64,000 nucleotides of DNA, taken from the NCBI GenBank assembly GCA_963675135.1, contig OY776129.1, positions 61,691,028 to 61,755,027 on the forward strand, given 5' to 3'. The position numbers and the translations under genes are program-made. The notes below the pieces were generated by a model. It saw only the letters and a list, made by a program, of their open reading frames with translations, had not been told where the DNA came from and searched no databases. Source of the DNA: Galeopsis tetrahit. Lineage: Eukaryota > Streptophyta > Magnoliopsida > Lamiales > Lamiaceae. Positions 37,001 to 47,467 of this stretch are shown here, one piece after another. Within the stretch, counting starts at the first letter, position 1, and each line of letters starts with the position of its first letter.

Positions 37001-40000
37001 GCCACATCTTTATGCAAGATTTCAAGTTGCTGAGTCAATTGGGACTGAAACTTCTGTATAAGAACTCTGTTTCCCTCTTCTATTTCGTCCTTGCGTTCTG
37101 GAACATTAGCAGCAATCGAGATTAGGGAATAATTAGTTATTCATTAAGATGAAAATACCAGTAAATTATTGGAGTAAGGAGGCGAACCAATCTTGGTGAA
37201 GAGATTAGTGACATCTGATGCAGTATCCTCCAGTTCTGATCGAAGCTCAAGTGCCCGCTCAACGAGTGCTTTCTCTGGTGAAACATAATCACATTACAAT
37301 CCCATTAGATTGCATTTTTTTCCGAAACTAAAATTTTCTTGGCCTCATTTGGTTCTAACATGTTGAAGGAAAGATAATTTACATGAAAATGTAATAATAT
37401 TTTTCAGTTTTATTCCTAACTGAACACATCAAAATCAATGCTCAAACATGGAGAAAATATAATTTTATGGTGTTGCTCAAAAAAAAAAAAATATATATAA
37501 TTTTATGGTGGAAGAATACCAAAGCTGAGTCAAATAATAATAAAGATATGCACCACATTATTTGATAACTGAATGAAATTTGCAAAATAAATTCCAATAA
37601 TGCAGCAATTGAGAATAATTTTGTTAAATTAAAAAAAAAAAAAAAAATTGACATCACAGTAAGAAAAAGATGCTACCCACCAGACTTAAGAAGATTGGAT
37701 ATCAGAAACTCCTTTTCTTTTATTGTTGCATTTGCCTGCCTATGCCTTTCCTCAAGATCAAGCAACACATGCTCAGTTTCCTGAAGTTTTCTCTGTATTA
37801 TAGCCAAAAGCCTAGTTAGTACATGACAGGAATGAGTAATTGTTTTATAAGAGCACCAAAAAATCGTTACCTCAGTCTTTTCGAGCTTATCACTTAGTTC
37901 AACAGACAATTGCTGCTGAGAGTTGTACAACTCCTGGAGCTCTGCTAATTGCTGTTTATGAGGCACACAATTTATTGGCTCATATATATTTCATTATGGC
38001 AAACAACCAAAACATCTGGTGAGAATTTAAATATATATACCTTGTCCCTGGAATCTAAATCAAGTTCCATACGCTCTATTTTCTCTGACATGGCCTGACA
38101 AGTAAGAAAAGCAGAGATTAGATAAGTTGAAAATCACTTGTAATAACCTCTTTAAGTACATTACAGTGTAGGGAACACACCTTTTTCTCTGCCTCTTCTA
38201 GGAGATAACGATCTCTCGGTATGTAAATCCCATTTTTTTCTCTTGCAGCATACACCTCTGGAAAGCATAAAATTCTTGTGAGGAAATAACAAAAAATGAT
38301 GGAATACAAATGAACAAAACTCGAAGTTAAGAACCTTGCTTTAGTCGGTCGATTTCAACATACAAATCCTTGATCAGAGCAGATTTCATCATCTTCTGAT
38401 TGATCTGTAATCAAAATTAACCAATAAATACTCTATCTGCTTGCTGCTAAAAGAGAACGGTATTGAAATATTTCAAGATTGCTAACCTCAGGTTTGTTCT
38501 TTATGTTTTTGGCTCGGTGGGCGTAATCTAAAGTGCTAAGTGTCTCTTCCAAACAATAGATGGAAGGAGATATTGTGGCAATTATACATGTTTTCGTTTT
38601 CCCTCCCAGAGAATCTCTCAGCAACCTTGTTAACTTGCTGTCCCTGAAATTTCAATAGCATTGTTTAATCTTTCTGAATCTGTCTAAACAGGGTACACTT
38701 AACACTGATGATACCCATACCTGTACGGTACATGACCTGAATGCTCAACCAAAGCATTTATAGTTCGACCAAGTGTCAACAAGCTCTTGTTAATCTCACC
38801 TGCTTCTCTTGCTCTGCCCTGTGAATGTAAATGAAAATATAAAGGACTTTACCATTATACTAATTACACACACTCCACAAGTTCAGCATTATGCATATCA
38901 TGTCGCATTTCCCTCGGCTTAAAATTGATAGTTTTGTTTTTAACTTCTCACCTCTTTGGCACCAGAGCGTGAAATATTCTCCGAGCCAGCAAGGTCAACA
39001 AGATTCAGCTTCCCGCATTTGATCATTTCCTCTCCTTCTGGAGTACACTCCTTGATGTGAATAGTGATGGAAAAAATAGAGTGAGAGCGACTACTCTGTT
39101 TGTTAAGAAGAGTCTCTGCTGTTCTCCTTTTAGCAGAACCTTTCTCCAAGATTTTATATATTTCATTTGCAGTAGTCACGATCTCTTCTTCCAATCCCCT
39201 CACAAAAACTCCACCTTTCCCGTCCTCCATTAGAGCTATTGGTTTCTTCGACTTGTCATCAGGGAATTTCGAACATTCTTCTGGTGCCAAAAGATCTGTT
39301 ATTTCTTCGTTGTATAACTCCAAGAATGTAACCTTCAAGCTATACTCAGCATGTTGAGCCTCCAAAATGTCAAAAATTTGTCTAACAGCTCTTGGAATAA
39401 CACCCGCATCACTTGGAAATTCACCATTCTAAACAAGAAAATCACAGAAATGAAGTTAAAATTTGTAATAGTGCAAAAGCAAAAGCATTAGAATTAGAAA
39501 TGTGATTGTCCATCAACAGAAGCAGATGAAAACCTTTTTTCTCGATCCACCCTCCATTGTATAAGTCTTTCCAGTTCCTGTTTGCCCATAGGCAAAAATG
39601 GTGCAATTATATCCCTCAAGAACTTCAAACACTATAGGGCATACTGCCTGTTCATATAAATCCTTTTGCTGGGACGATGGACCAAAGACCTAAAGAAACA
39701 CAAGAACTGCATTTTATTACCTCTATGAAAACATGAAGCCAAATGATGGAATTGTAATATAAACTATACATTGCACCAAATGTTAATCCTACGATCAATT
39801 TCCATCAATGAAGCACTTTTCGTGATAAATAATAGATTCAACAGATGAAAGAAAACCTTGTCAAAGAGGAAAGTCCTATCAATCTGCTTATTTGCAATAG
39901 TCTGAACAGCACAAACTTCTCTCTTACTATCGTTGCAAGAAATTACCACAGGCGTACGTAATTTCACCTCATCCTCACTCATTGGCCTATAAAACGGGAA

Positions 40001-40279
40001 AAACAAAAAACAAGTAAACCCCCAAAATACAAATAAATAAAAATGAATTCAAATTAACCCAGAAAACTAAAATTTAATAAGCGAATTGTTTCACCTGCAT
40101 CGGACAATGACCTGTACATTAACGCCTTTATCCTTATCTTGCTTTCCGCTGAAACTTCCCTCCCCTGATCGGAGATCTCTCCCCACCTTATCATTCGAAC
40201 GCGGCGTTTGCGATGGAGAAATAGGCACCATTCCTCCTCCTCCGCCGCCGCCACCTCCTCTTCTCTGTGAGGCTTCCAT
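34049..40279 (-). CDS. Kinesin-5 (BimC/Eg5-type) motor (22 exons, 1053 aa)
   Basis: Plus-end-directed tetrameric motor that crosslinks and slides antiparallel microtubules in the spindle and phragmoplast. The N-terminal motor has P-loop GQTGTGKT at 140-147, switch I NKQSSRSH at 266-273 and switch II DLAGSE at 302-307, then the HRAKNIKNKPE neck region and a long coiled coil. The tail has LRTPSFEELL; Thr1009-Pro sits where kinesin-5 proteins carry the BimC-box Cdk1 site. Plant kinesin-5 proteins are about 1000-1050 aa. Exons: 40279-40095, 39986-39857, 39689-39534, 39428-38952, 38818-38721, 38643-38487, 38404-38335, 38257-38181, 38094-38041, 37951-37871, 37792-37681, 37274-37188, 37097-36922, 36429-36268, 36187-36080, 35997-35839, 35754-35671, 35398-35193, 35098-34997, 34916-34807, 34498-34347, 34267-34049. 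All introns are GT-AG and the frame closes. A nine-glycine run lies near the N terminus. Introns hold two MITEs. Confidence 0.96.
34564..34786. mobile_element. hAT-type MITE in a kinesin intron
   Basis: The 207-bp insert (34572-34778) runs from TAGTGGTGGTGGTGTAAG to AATTTACACCCCTA. It is flanked by the exact octamer attccaag at 34564-34571 and 34779-34786. The interior is dense in CGAGTTCGAG/GAGCTCGA motifs in both orientations. It lies in the intron between the kinesin exons ending at 34807 and starting at 34498. Confidence 0.92.
36613..36834. mobile_element. Stowaway MITE, family A, in a kinesin intron
   Basis: The left end TACCCTCCATCCTAGGATTA and the right end ATCACGGGACTGAGGGAGTA form an imperfect inverted repeat with TA borders. 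The right 29 bases nearly match those of the MITE at 1793-2056. It lies in the 492-bp intron between exons 37097-36922 and 36429-36268 and accounts for almost half of it. Confidence 0.82.
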
Positions 40280-40643
40280 CCTATTACACTACTTCACCCA
40301 CTCCGGATCTCACGGCTCCAACTAATTAACAAATCTTCTATCCTTTGGACCTGGCTACAAGTGAAATGATCTAAGCTGAGTCAACTGAAAGCACATTCTT
40401 CCAAATCTCCCAAAATAACCATAAATCAGAGTAAGCACTGAAACAAATCCACATTAATTGCGGAACATTTTCCTATTTTTGGCGAGACAAAAGAATTGAT
40501 TGAAAAAAATCAATAATCGACATCTGAATGAAGGAACGGCCGATCGCTATTAACATATTGACAAATCACCTTAAAAATCAACATCATGAGAAAAAAATGT
40601 GAAAAGCAGCACCGACAATCACGGTAGCCTCAGTGTAGAGGAA

Positions 40644-40651
40644 TATTTATA
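40644..40651 (-). promoter_or_regulatory. TATA box of the kinesin-5 gene
   Basis: TATAAATA on the minus strand lies about 365 bp before the start codon. It implies transcription starting near 40610-40620 and a leader of about 330 bases, with or without an intron. This is inferred from sequence only. Confidence 0.5.
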
Positions 40652-40854
40652 CGTATACAAGGAACGATACTTACACAGTGAAAGCCGGCAATCTGAAAAT
40701 CCAGTTGGAGAATGTGAGCACAAATGGCGTGTAGAGAAGACAATATAGTGAATGGAGACTGTGTGTGGAAGTTGTCGATTATTTTAACTTAAAATAAAGC
40801 AGAGCTGTGAGAGAGAGAGAGAAATAGTATAGTGAAAAGAACCTTAAAAAAATA

Positions 40855-40865
40855 TGGCCGTTACG
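40855..40865 (-). promoter_or_regulatory. MSA-like mitosis-specific element
   Basis: The minus strand reads CGTAACGGCCA, matching 10 of 11 positions of the MSA consensus YCYAACGGYYA bound by MYB3R factors in G2/M-expressed plant genes. It lies about 205 bp upstream of the TATA box. A second AACGGCC core is on the plus strand at about 40535. A mitotic kinesin is an expected target. Confidence 0.6.
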
Positions 40866-42760
40866 GAGAGTGGTGTTTGAATTTCTAGAGACATGCGATA
40901 TGCGATGACGGTGTTAAAGAGATCCCCGTTTGCCAGTTTTATTTTTCTTTGGTTTATATACTCCGTAATTTTTATAAAACAATGTTTTATATGCAGTCAA
41001 ATGTATATATAACTATAAGCACTCATTTGCTTGGTGCTTCCGATCTATTCAATTGTTTTTGACTTTTTCATTATTTTGAATTTATATTGGTATAATCTCC
41101 AAAAACAATATTTACTTTGAAGTTTTTGAATGTAGGTTGTTAATCTGGAAAATTATTGATTGAAGTCTGATCGAATTATTTGTCAATTGTTTTAAAGTGC
41201 AACAAAATTTGTAAAATAATTTTATTAAAAAGTGCATCATCATATTACTATTGAAAAATAAAATACAGTAGGTTAAAAAGTGCTAACATAATATTACTGA
41301 AAAATGGCATTCACTATAACTGAAAAATGCATAAAAATATTATTAAAAATTGCATCATAATATTATTGAAAATTGTTATGATTCGAATCATGAACCTATA
41401 GATGGTGGGTGAAGGAGAGGAGAACTCTGAGCTGTTAGTCGAGTTGAACTTGAGCTTCCTCAATTACACAAACGAATTGAAAATAGAATTCGACTCGACT
41501 TGCAAATGAGTCTAACAGAATTACAAGATATTTTTAAAAAAATATCAAATTTAACGAGATAGGATCGAGCCGACTCGCTAGTAAATTGAATATTTTACGA
41601 ATTTGACTCGTTTATCAATATAAACTAGTTAAGTTCGAGTCGAGCTCTTGCACTGATCGTTTTTTTAAAAAGCCAATCCAAGGAGCTAGTGTAGACATCT
41701 AAAACAAAATCTCTTTAAGACCCCATCTCACATGAGTCCATGACATTGATTAATTAGAAAAAGAAACTCAAATCGAATTAATAATAACTATGTTATCGAA
41801 ATTAATAAGTTAAGATTCCATTTACTCTCTCATTATTACACTATCTCAACCCAAACATGTGAAAATCTACTCCAAATTGAAGACTTGAAGAACTTGGGCT
41901 TCTCAGACAACCTCTTCTTAAAATCCATCCAAGATGCACATTAAAATAATGAATATTTCAACCAGAATTCTAATCAATTTATTCATGCCAAAATAGATTA
42001 ATACTGTTAAGGGACGCAATTAAACTAATTTTGTTTGGAAATTGATATTAAAGCAAATTCATCCAATCATTACCCAAAGTAGTGAGCTCTGTTCTCCACA
42101 ACAATTTGGAATTACTTCCAGAATAAATACAAAATATCACGTGTTGGGGATATTATTTTGAATTCAATATACTGTATTGTTTACCTTGTCTTTACGATTT
42201 GTTTATCAGACTGCCAAATATTCCAGGTAAAATGGGCCCAAAATAATTTTGTCCTCCGATGTCACCTCATTTTTTTAAATTTTTTTGGGAAATTTGTGCC
42301 TTCTGATAATAATTGGTCATGTATGCTTACTTGAATAAAAAATTCTTTTGAAATTTGGGTGGTAAGTTGATTTAACCTACTTGTTGTTTTAACTTGCATT
42401 TTTTTAAAATTATAAACTATTTAGTAAATGATAGGGGTGTGCAGAGAATTGAAAAAGTCAGTTTTACAAACAAACCAATGAAAATCGGTTAACTAGGTTG
42501 GTAAATTTTATTAAAATAATTGAAAAACCCATATCGATAAATATTTTGGTTAATTAGGAATTGGTTCGATTACTAATTGAAATAATCGAAATATTATTTA
42601 TGAATTTTTTAAATATATATTTATAAATTGAACATTATATCATTAAAAATTTACCTTCATAATTATTTAATTCTTCACCCTTTATCATTAATTTTTTACA
42701 TTTGATTTGTGTGTATTTTTTTTTTAATAGATGTTTAGTCAAGAATCAGAAGAAAAAAGG
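40866..42760. other. Intergenic DNA with degenerate MITE remnants
   Basis: No gene is seen. About 41420-41660 carries CGAGTTGAAC/TCGAGTCGAGCTC motifs of the same kind as the hAT MITE at 34572-34778, but without clear ends. At about 42434 TAGGGGTGTGCAGAG looks like the left end of another hAT MITE whose right end I could not find. Confidence 0.4.
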
Positions 42761-42761
42761 A

Positions 42762-43063
42762 TTAAAGTTTTTGCAATCCTTTAAATTGGACTAATTTTGA
42801 ATTCAGTACAATTAACTACCATTGCTGCAGGTAAATGAATCGGTCAAATCCATTTTTTCTGCATTTTTATGCACATGAGCAAATTCACGGTTATTCACTA
42901 TTGATTTGAATTGCACATGGGTCATTTACATATAATAGTAGTAATTGAATTGAATTCAAAGTTTGGGCCAACTTATGAGATCAAAATCAAAATATGTATT
43001 TCATTAAGATCAAATTCAAAATTTGTCAAATTTAAAGGATTGCAAAAACTTTAATAAAAAAAA
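42762..43063. mobile_element. Fold-back MITE with ~35-bp TIRs
   Basis: The left end ttaaagtttttgcaatcctt, continuing to about 42800, is repeated inverted at about 43025-43063 (aaggattgcaaaaactttaa). The ends resemble MULE-type termini. Target duplication is unclear because both flanks are A-rich. No ORF is present. It appears to sit inside the older hAT-like remnant that starts near 42434. Confidence 0.6.
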
Positions 43064-45014
43064 ATGTATCATAACTCTCATGTTTCAACTTTAAAAACTA
43101 AAACAATGTCAAATAATAGTACATTAAGTGTTTAAGATACTTTTAAATTGTAGTACTCCGTATAACATTAAAATATGAGAAAAGATTTCAATACAAATAA
43201 TAAGGTATGCAAATTAATTATTATTTTCCATCGATGTTACCGAACTAACTAACCGAACGCAATCAATAAATACACATAATGTACATCAATGGAATCAAAT
43301 AAATTGATATGATAGGTACAACATAATTAATGTGCAACACATTATGTAGGTTCAATAAATGAATTTAGAAATCGATCATTGGTTTGATCCGAATATAATT
43401 TAAAATGACATAAAATACAGATGTGAACCTAAAAATGAAATAACGAAAATTTATTGGGGAAAAAAAATGAAAAAGTAAGGTAAAACATCACAAGAAATTG
43501 TGATAAAGTTAGGAGACAAGTAGGATTATGTGTGTGGTATTGAATGTGCGTCCATGTGCTTAAAGAGTCATATGTGAGCCCTCACAACATCCATACTGCC
43601 CAGCCCCAAATTAATTCTACATTATATAAAATTCAATTATATTTAGGCAAAAATCATTACATTTAATTATGTCATGAATTTCTTTTAATAATTTAAATGA
43701 TAGCCTATAATTATTTAAAACTTGTCAATCCATTTATAGATTCAATTTTTTTGGAGTTGTGGGGACCGGTGAGTGAGCTAGGTGTTGCTGTCCCTCCAAC
43801 CCATGGTTCACGAGCAAAGATTTTTTGTTTGAATTTTAAGTTAATTATTTATGGATATATATATATATATATTCAAAGTAGTAAGAGAAATAATCTAGGT
43901 TAGTTTTGGGGGGCTATTGAGAGAAGTGGTTTGGTATAATAAAAAAAAAACGTGATGTTTTAAAAAAAATGAACTGGCCGGATATAAGACAAGTAATATA
44001 TATGTTCTTAACTTTATAACAGTCACTTTACAATATAGATATTTTAAAATTGTGATTCCCAAACCAAACTATTATAGTATATTATCCAAACAAAACCTAA
44101 ATTCTACGCCTATAAGTTTTGTGGTGAAATTTATCTGTCAATTTAATAAATCACACGGAATTTCTCATTTCTTGTAATTTAAAAATGCAATTATAAGGTA
44201 GTTTCTTACAAATAACTCTATTTTTTGTGATTAAATCACATCTACCCTACCAAAATACTCCTATATTCCAACAATATATACTGTGAAGTCATGTGGAAAT
44301 GTTGCTTAGACACCACTCTATGTATGTAGATGCATACGTATACTTTACTTCTCCCCAATTTCCTCTTTTGCTACAACACTCGACTCTCAAAATCAAAGAT
44401 TGCTCTGCAATTTCTTTGCAGCTTTACTAGTATATGTCAAAAGTAATATAAATATATAATCCTAATATTAATTAATTAAAAATATGAAAATATATATTGT
44501 AAAAACTGGCCTCAGCACGTACTTAATTGGCTGTAAAGCTGCAGTTGGGCGTGGTTGCATGCCCCAATATTCCTACCATGTCTGTATCTTACCGAAAGCT
44601 ATTAAAATAACTTATTTTGTAGTAAAAAAAAAAAAATCAAACCCCTCTACTCCCAAAATGATTCGAATCAGGATTGAGGAGGTATATAATTAGTGTTCTT
44701 ATCATATTTTATAGTTAATTAAAGCTATGATATTGTACATTATTTTATGATTTCCATCATGACACTTGATTTACAGTGTGGTAAATTTGAGAGTTCTTAA
44801 CTTAATGAAGTCGTATATTTATTAATGGCCACAAGTCAAAATTTTATTAATCCAAATAATCAATAACACATTAGTAAAGAATTAACAAAATAAATATTGA
44901 TAGTGTTTTTTTTTTTTAAATCTAAAATATCTATTTATGAGAGCCTCATGTATAAGACATAACTCCATTTTATTATTTAAATTTTAAAACACATGTACAT
45001 ATGTTTTAAAATAT
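43064..45014. other. AT-rich intergenic DNA, no gene seen
   Basis: Only short chance ORFs and simple repeats ((AT)n at about 43855-43872) are visible. Confidence 0.45.
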
Positions 45015-45747
45015 GATTAGAATCAGGGACGGAGGGAGAGGGGGGCCAGGGGGGTCACTGGGCCCCCCACCCATTTTACAAAATATTTTTAATAATTTTT
45101 TTAAAAATATTAAATAATAAAAAAATAAAAGAAAAAATAATTATAATTAATCATATTTAATAGTTATATAATAATTTCTAAGTGTATTAGTAAAATATTA
45201 GTAGTTCAATTATTACTTTTTTCGTCTTATAAGTACTTGTTTTGTGTATAATTAAATAATATTTTTTTTTTACAAATTTATCTTTCATTATCATGAAAGA
45301 TTGAAGGAAAAAGTGAATGAAAGTATAAGAGAGTGGAATAACTTGCTTCAATTATCAAGAAAGAAAGATGAAAAAAGTATTAAAATAAAAATTATAGGAA
45401 TTTACACAGGAGTAATTTAGGGAGAAACATGGTAAAAATAACTAAAAATGATAAATTTTTAAAACAAGAATTAAGACTAATAGCGTCAATCAATATGAAA
45501 TGAGTGAAGTATATAACAATTTAAAACTTAAAAATTAAAAGATGCTCGTATATAGACTGTATAAATATTATTTTGTAGGTAATGAGCGGAATGAATGAAA
45601 CTTTTATTGAAACATATTAAAACTTAAGTTGATTCATTAGTAATATATTATATGTTTCAAAAAAATTTATATATATTAAAAGCGAAATTTATTATTCATA
45701 ATTGGGCCCCCCATCGATTAGTTTCTGGCTCCGTCACTGATTAGAAT
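45015..45747. mobile_element. Non-autonomous TIR element with 9-bp target duplication
   Basis: The 715-bp element (45024-45738) begins CAGGGACGGAGGGAGAGG and ends TTTCTGGCTCCGTCACT, a short imperfect inverted repeat. Exact 9-bp copies of gattagaat flank it (45015-45023 and 45739-45747). C/G-rich blocks (GGGCCCCCCACCC near 45060, GGGCCCCCCATC near 45705) lie just inside each end. The interior is AT-rich and non-coding. The 9-bp duplication suggests mobilisation by a Mutator-like transposase. Confidence 0.75.
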
Positions 45748-46456
45748 ATAATAAAAATTCCATAAATTATGATTAGAACCAGTCTCATAAGACTTTCACT
45801 TGCTATGACTTGTTCCACCAAACAATCCGCATTTTGAGAAGCATAATGATTAATGAGTAATTTAGTATATCACATACTCCTGTGTTGGTTTTGACGTGAA
45901 AGTCATTTTATGTAAAAAAAAAAAAAATCCTCAAAACATGCCAAAACACCGGATCCATGTATTATTTACTTTAGGTTTCACGTTTCGAATACCCCTTAAA
46001 AAATAAAAAAATAATGTTAATTATAATATATTTTTCCTACTAGCTAGGCCAGGTAACTCGAACTAAATCTCACATTGGCCTAAATACTAAATAGTGACAC
46101 TCTTATATACTGTACTCCCTAAAAAATGGAGTACTCTTGTAATATATTTTAAACTCAACTAGATAATTTTTTTAAAAAAACCTATAAGAAATTAAGCATT
46201 TAGATCTAGTATGCTATCTTAGTACGTTATGTTAAATTTGTGTATATTCAACTCAATTTGCAATGTGTAGTATGTACAATATATATAGAGGGAGACTCAC
46301 ATTCTAGAGTCTTCCATCTAACTAACTAACAACTATTAGTTAGTGAAAACTACTCTTCTTCTAGAACCTACATTAGTAAGGTATGTGTGTGTGTTGCTGC
46401 ATTTCATGCTGTAACATTATCTGCAACATGCCCCGGAAGAATTTGGACCACACTTG

Positions 46457-46941
46457 TTAAGAAAGGGCAAACCAGCTGCAGAGATGAGAGAATCGAGCTG
46501 GGGCAAGTGGTTTTGTTAGGAGATCAGCTGGTTGATCATCAGAAGAAATGAAGCGAATGTCAAGAAAACCAGCCTGCACCTTTTCCCTTAGAAAGTGAAC
46601 ATCAACTTCGATATGCTTTGTACGAGAGTGAAATGCTGGGCTGAATGCAAGAGTGATAGCCCCTTGGTTGTCACACCACAGCAAGCCAGGAGTTGAGATG
46701 GGAATGTGTAGCTCTTTGCATAGGCTAGCAATCCACATAATGTCTGCCAAGAGATGGATTCAGAGGTCGATTCAGTTGGAGAAGCAGGTACTGTCGTGCA
46801 AAGGAGAACATCCTCAAAGCAGTGAGCACGAACAGAAGCTAACACCTGATTCCTCCAGAATGGATAATTGTCATTGTCCAATCGAATGGATAGAGTGATG
46901 AAACGAGGAAGAGAAGGAGCTGAATTAGATTGATTTGCCAT
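46457..46941 (-). pseudogene. gag-RNase H fusion remnant of the copia element
   Basis: From Met at 46941 the frame encodes a copia gag N terminus (RLDNDNYPFWRNQVLASVRA). Near 46742 it jumps to the end of copia RNase H in another frame, which contains LLWCDNQGAITLA and HSRTKHIEVDVHFLREKV, with a stop at 46457. The two halves meet within TGGCAGACATTATGTGG. The large deletion removed about 4 kb of typical copia coding sequence, and the join is out of frame. Confidence 0.85.
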
Positions 46942-47009
46942 GTGAAAAAGGCTGGATAGATCAGAGAGTAGCGGAAGAAAAGGATCGAATCTGATTTGAT
47001 TGAGGAGAT

Positions 47010-47165
47010 TGAAGAACACAGCAGTTACGCTATGAACAAGACGGTTACAGGTATGAAGATGTGAAGAAGATATGAAGATGTGAAGAAGATATGAAGATGA
47101 ATGAAGAACACAGCAGTTATGCTATGAACAAGACGGTTACGGGTATGAAGATGTGAAGAATGTAT
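47010..47165. repeat. ~92-bp tandem duplication in the copia leader
   Basis: The block gaacacagcagttacgctat onward (from about 47013) recurs at about 47105, with gaagatgtgaagaagatat subrepeats between. It lies between primer site and gag start of the 1.24-kb copia element, so it lengthens its untranslated leader. Confidence 0.75.
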
Positions 47166-47467
47166 GAGGAACTCGATGAAGATGAAGTAGAGAACAGAAA
47201 GTGTGAGAAGAAGAGTAGGATTTGTAAAACCGAAAACAAAATCATGGAGTAGGCGTCATGATACCATGTTAAATTTGTGTATATTCAACTCAATTTGCAA
47301 TGTGTAGTATGTACAATATATATAGAGGGAGACTCACATTCTAGAGTCTTCCATCTAACTAACTAACAACTATTAGTTAGTGAAAACTACTCTTCTTCTA
47401 GAACCTACATTAGTAAGGTATGTGTGTGTGTGTTGCTGCATTCCATGCTGTAACATTATCTGCAACA

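Larger units (their letters stand above)
46230..47467 (-). mobile_element. Internally deleted Ty1/copia element with two LTRs, 1.24 kb
   Basis: Two nearly identical ~200-bp LTRs (46230-46428 and 47267-47467, starting TGTTAAATTTG and ending CTGCAACA) flank about 840 bp. The element reads on the minus strand: next to the 47267 LTR lies a tRNA-Met-like primer site (TGGTATCATGACGCC), then a gag start, then RNase H. Protease, integrase and RT are absent. The near-identity of the LTRs suggests recent insertion. The flanking pentamers (cgtta, ttata) do not match, so no clear target duplication is seen. Confidence 0.9.
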
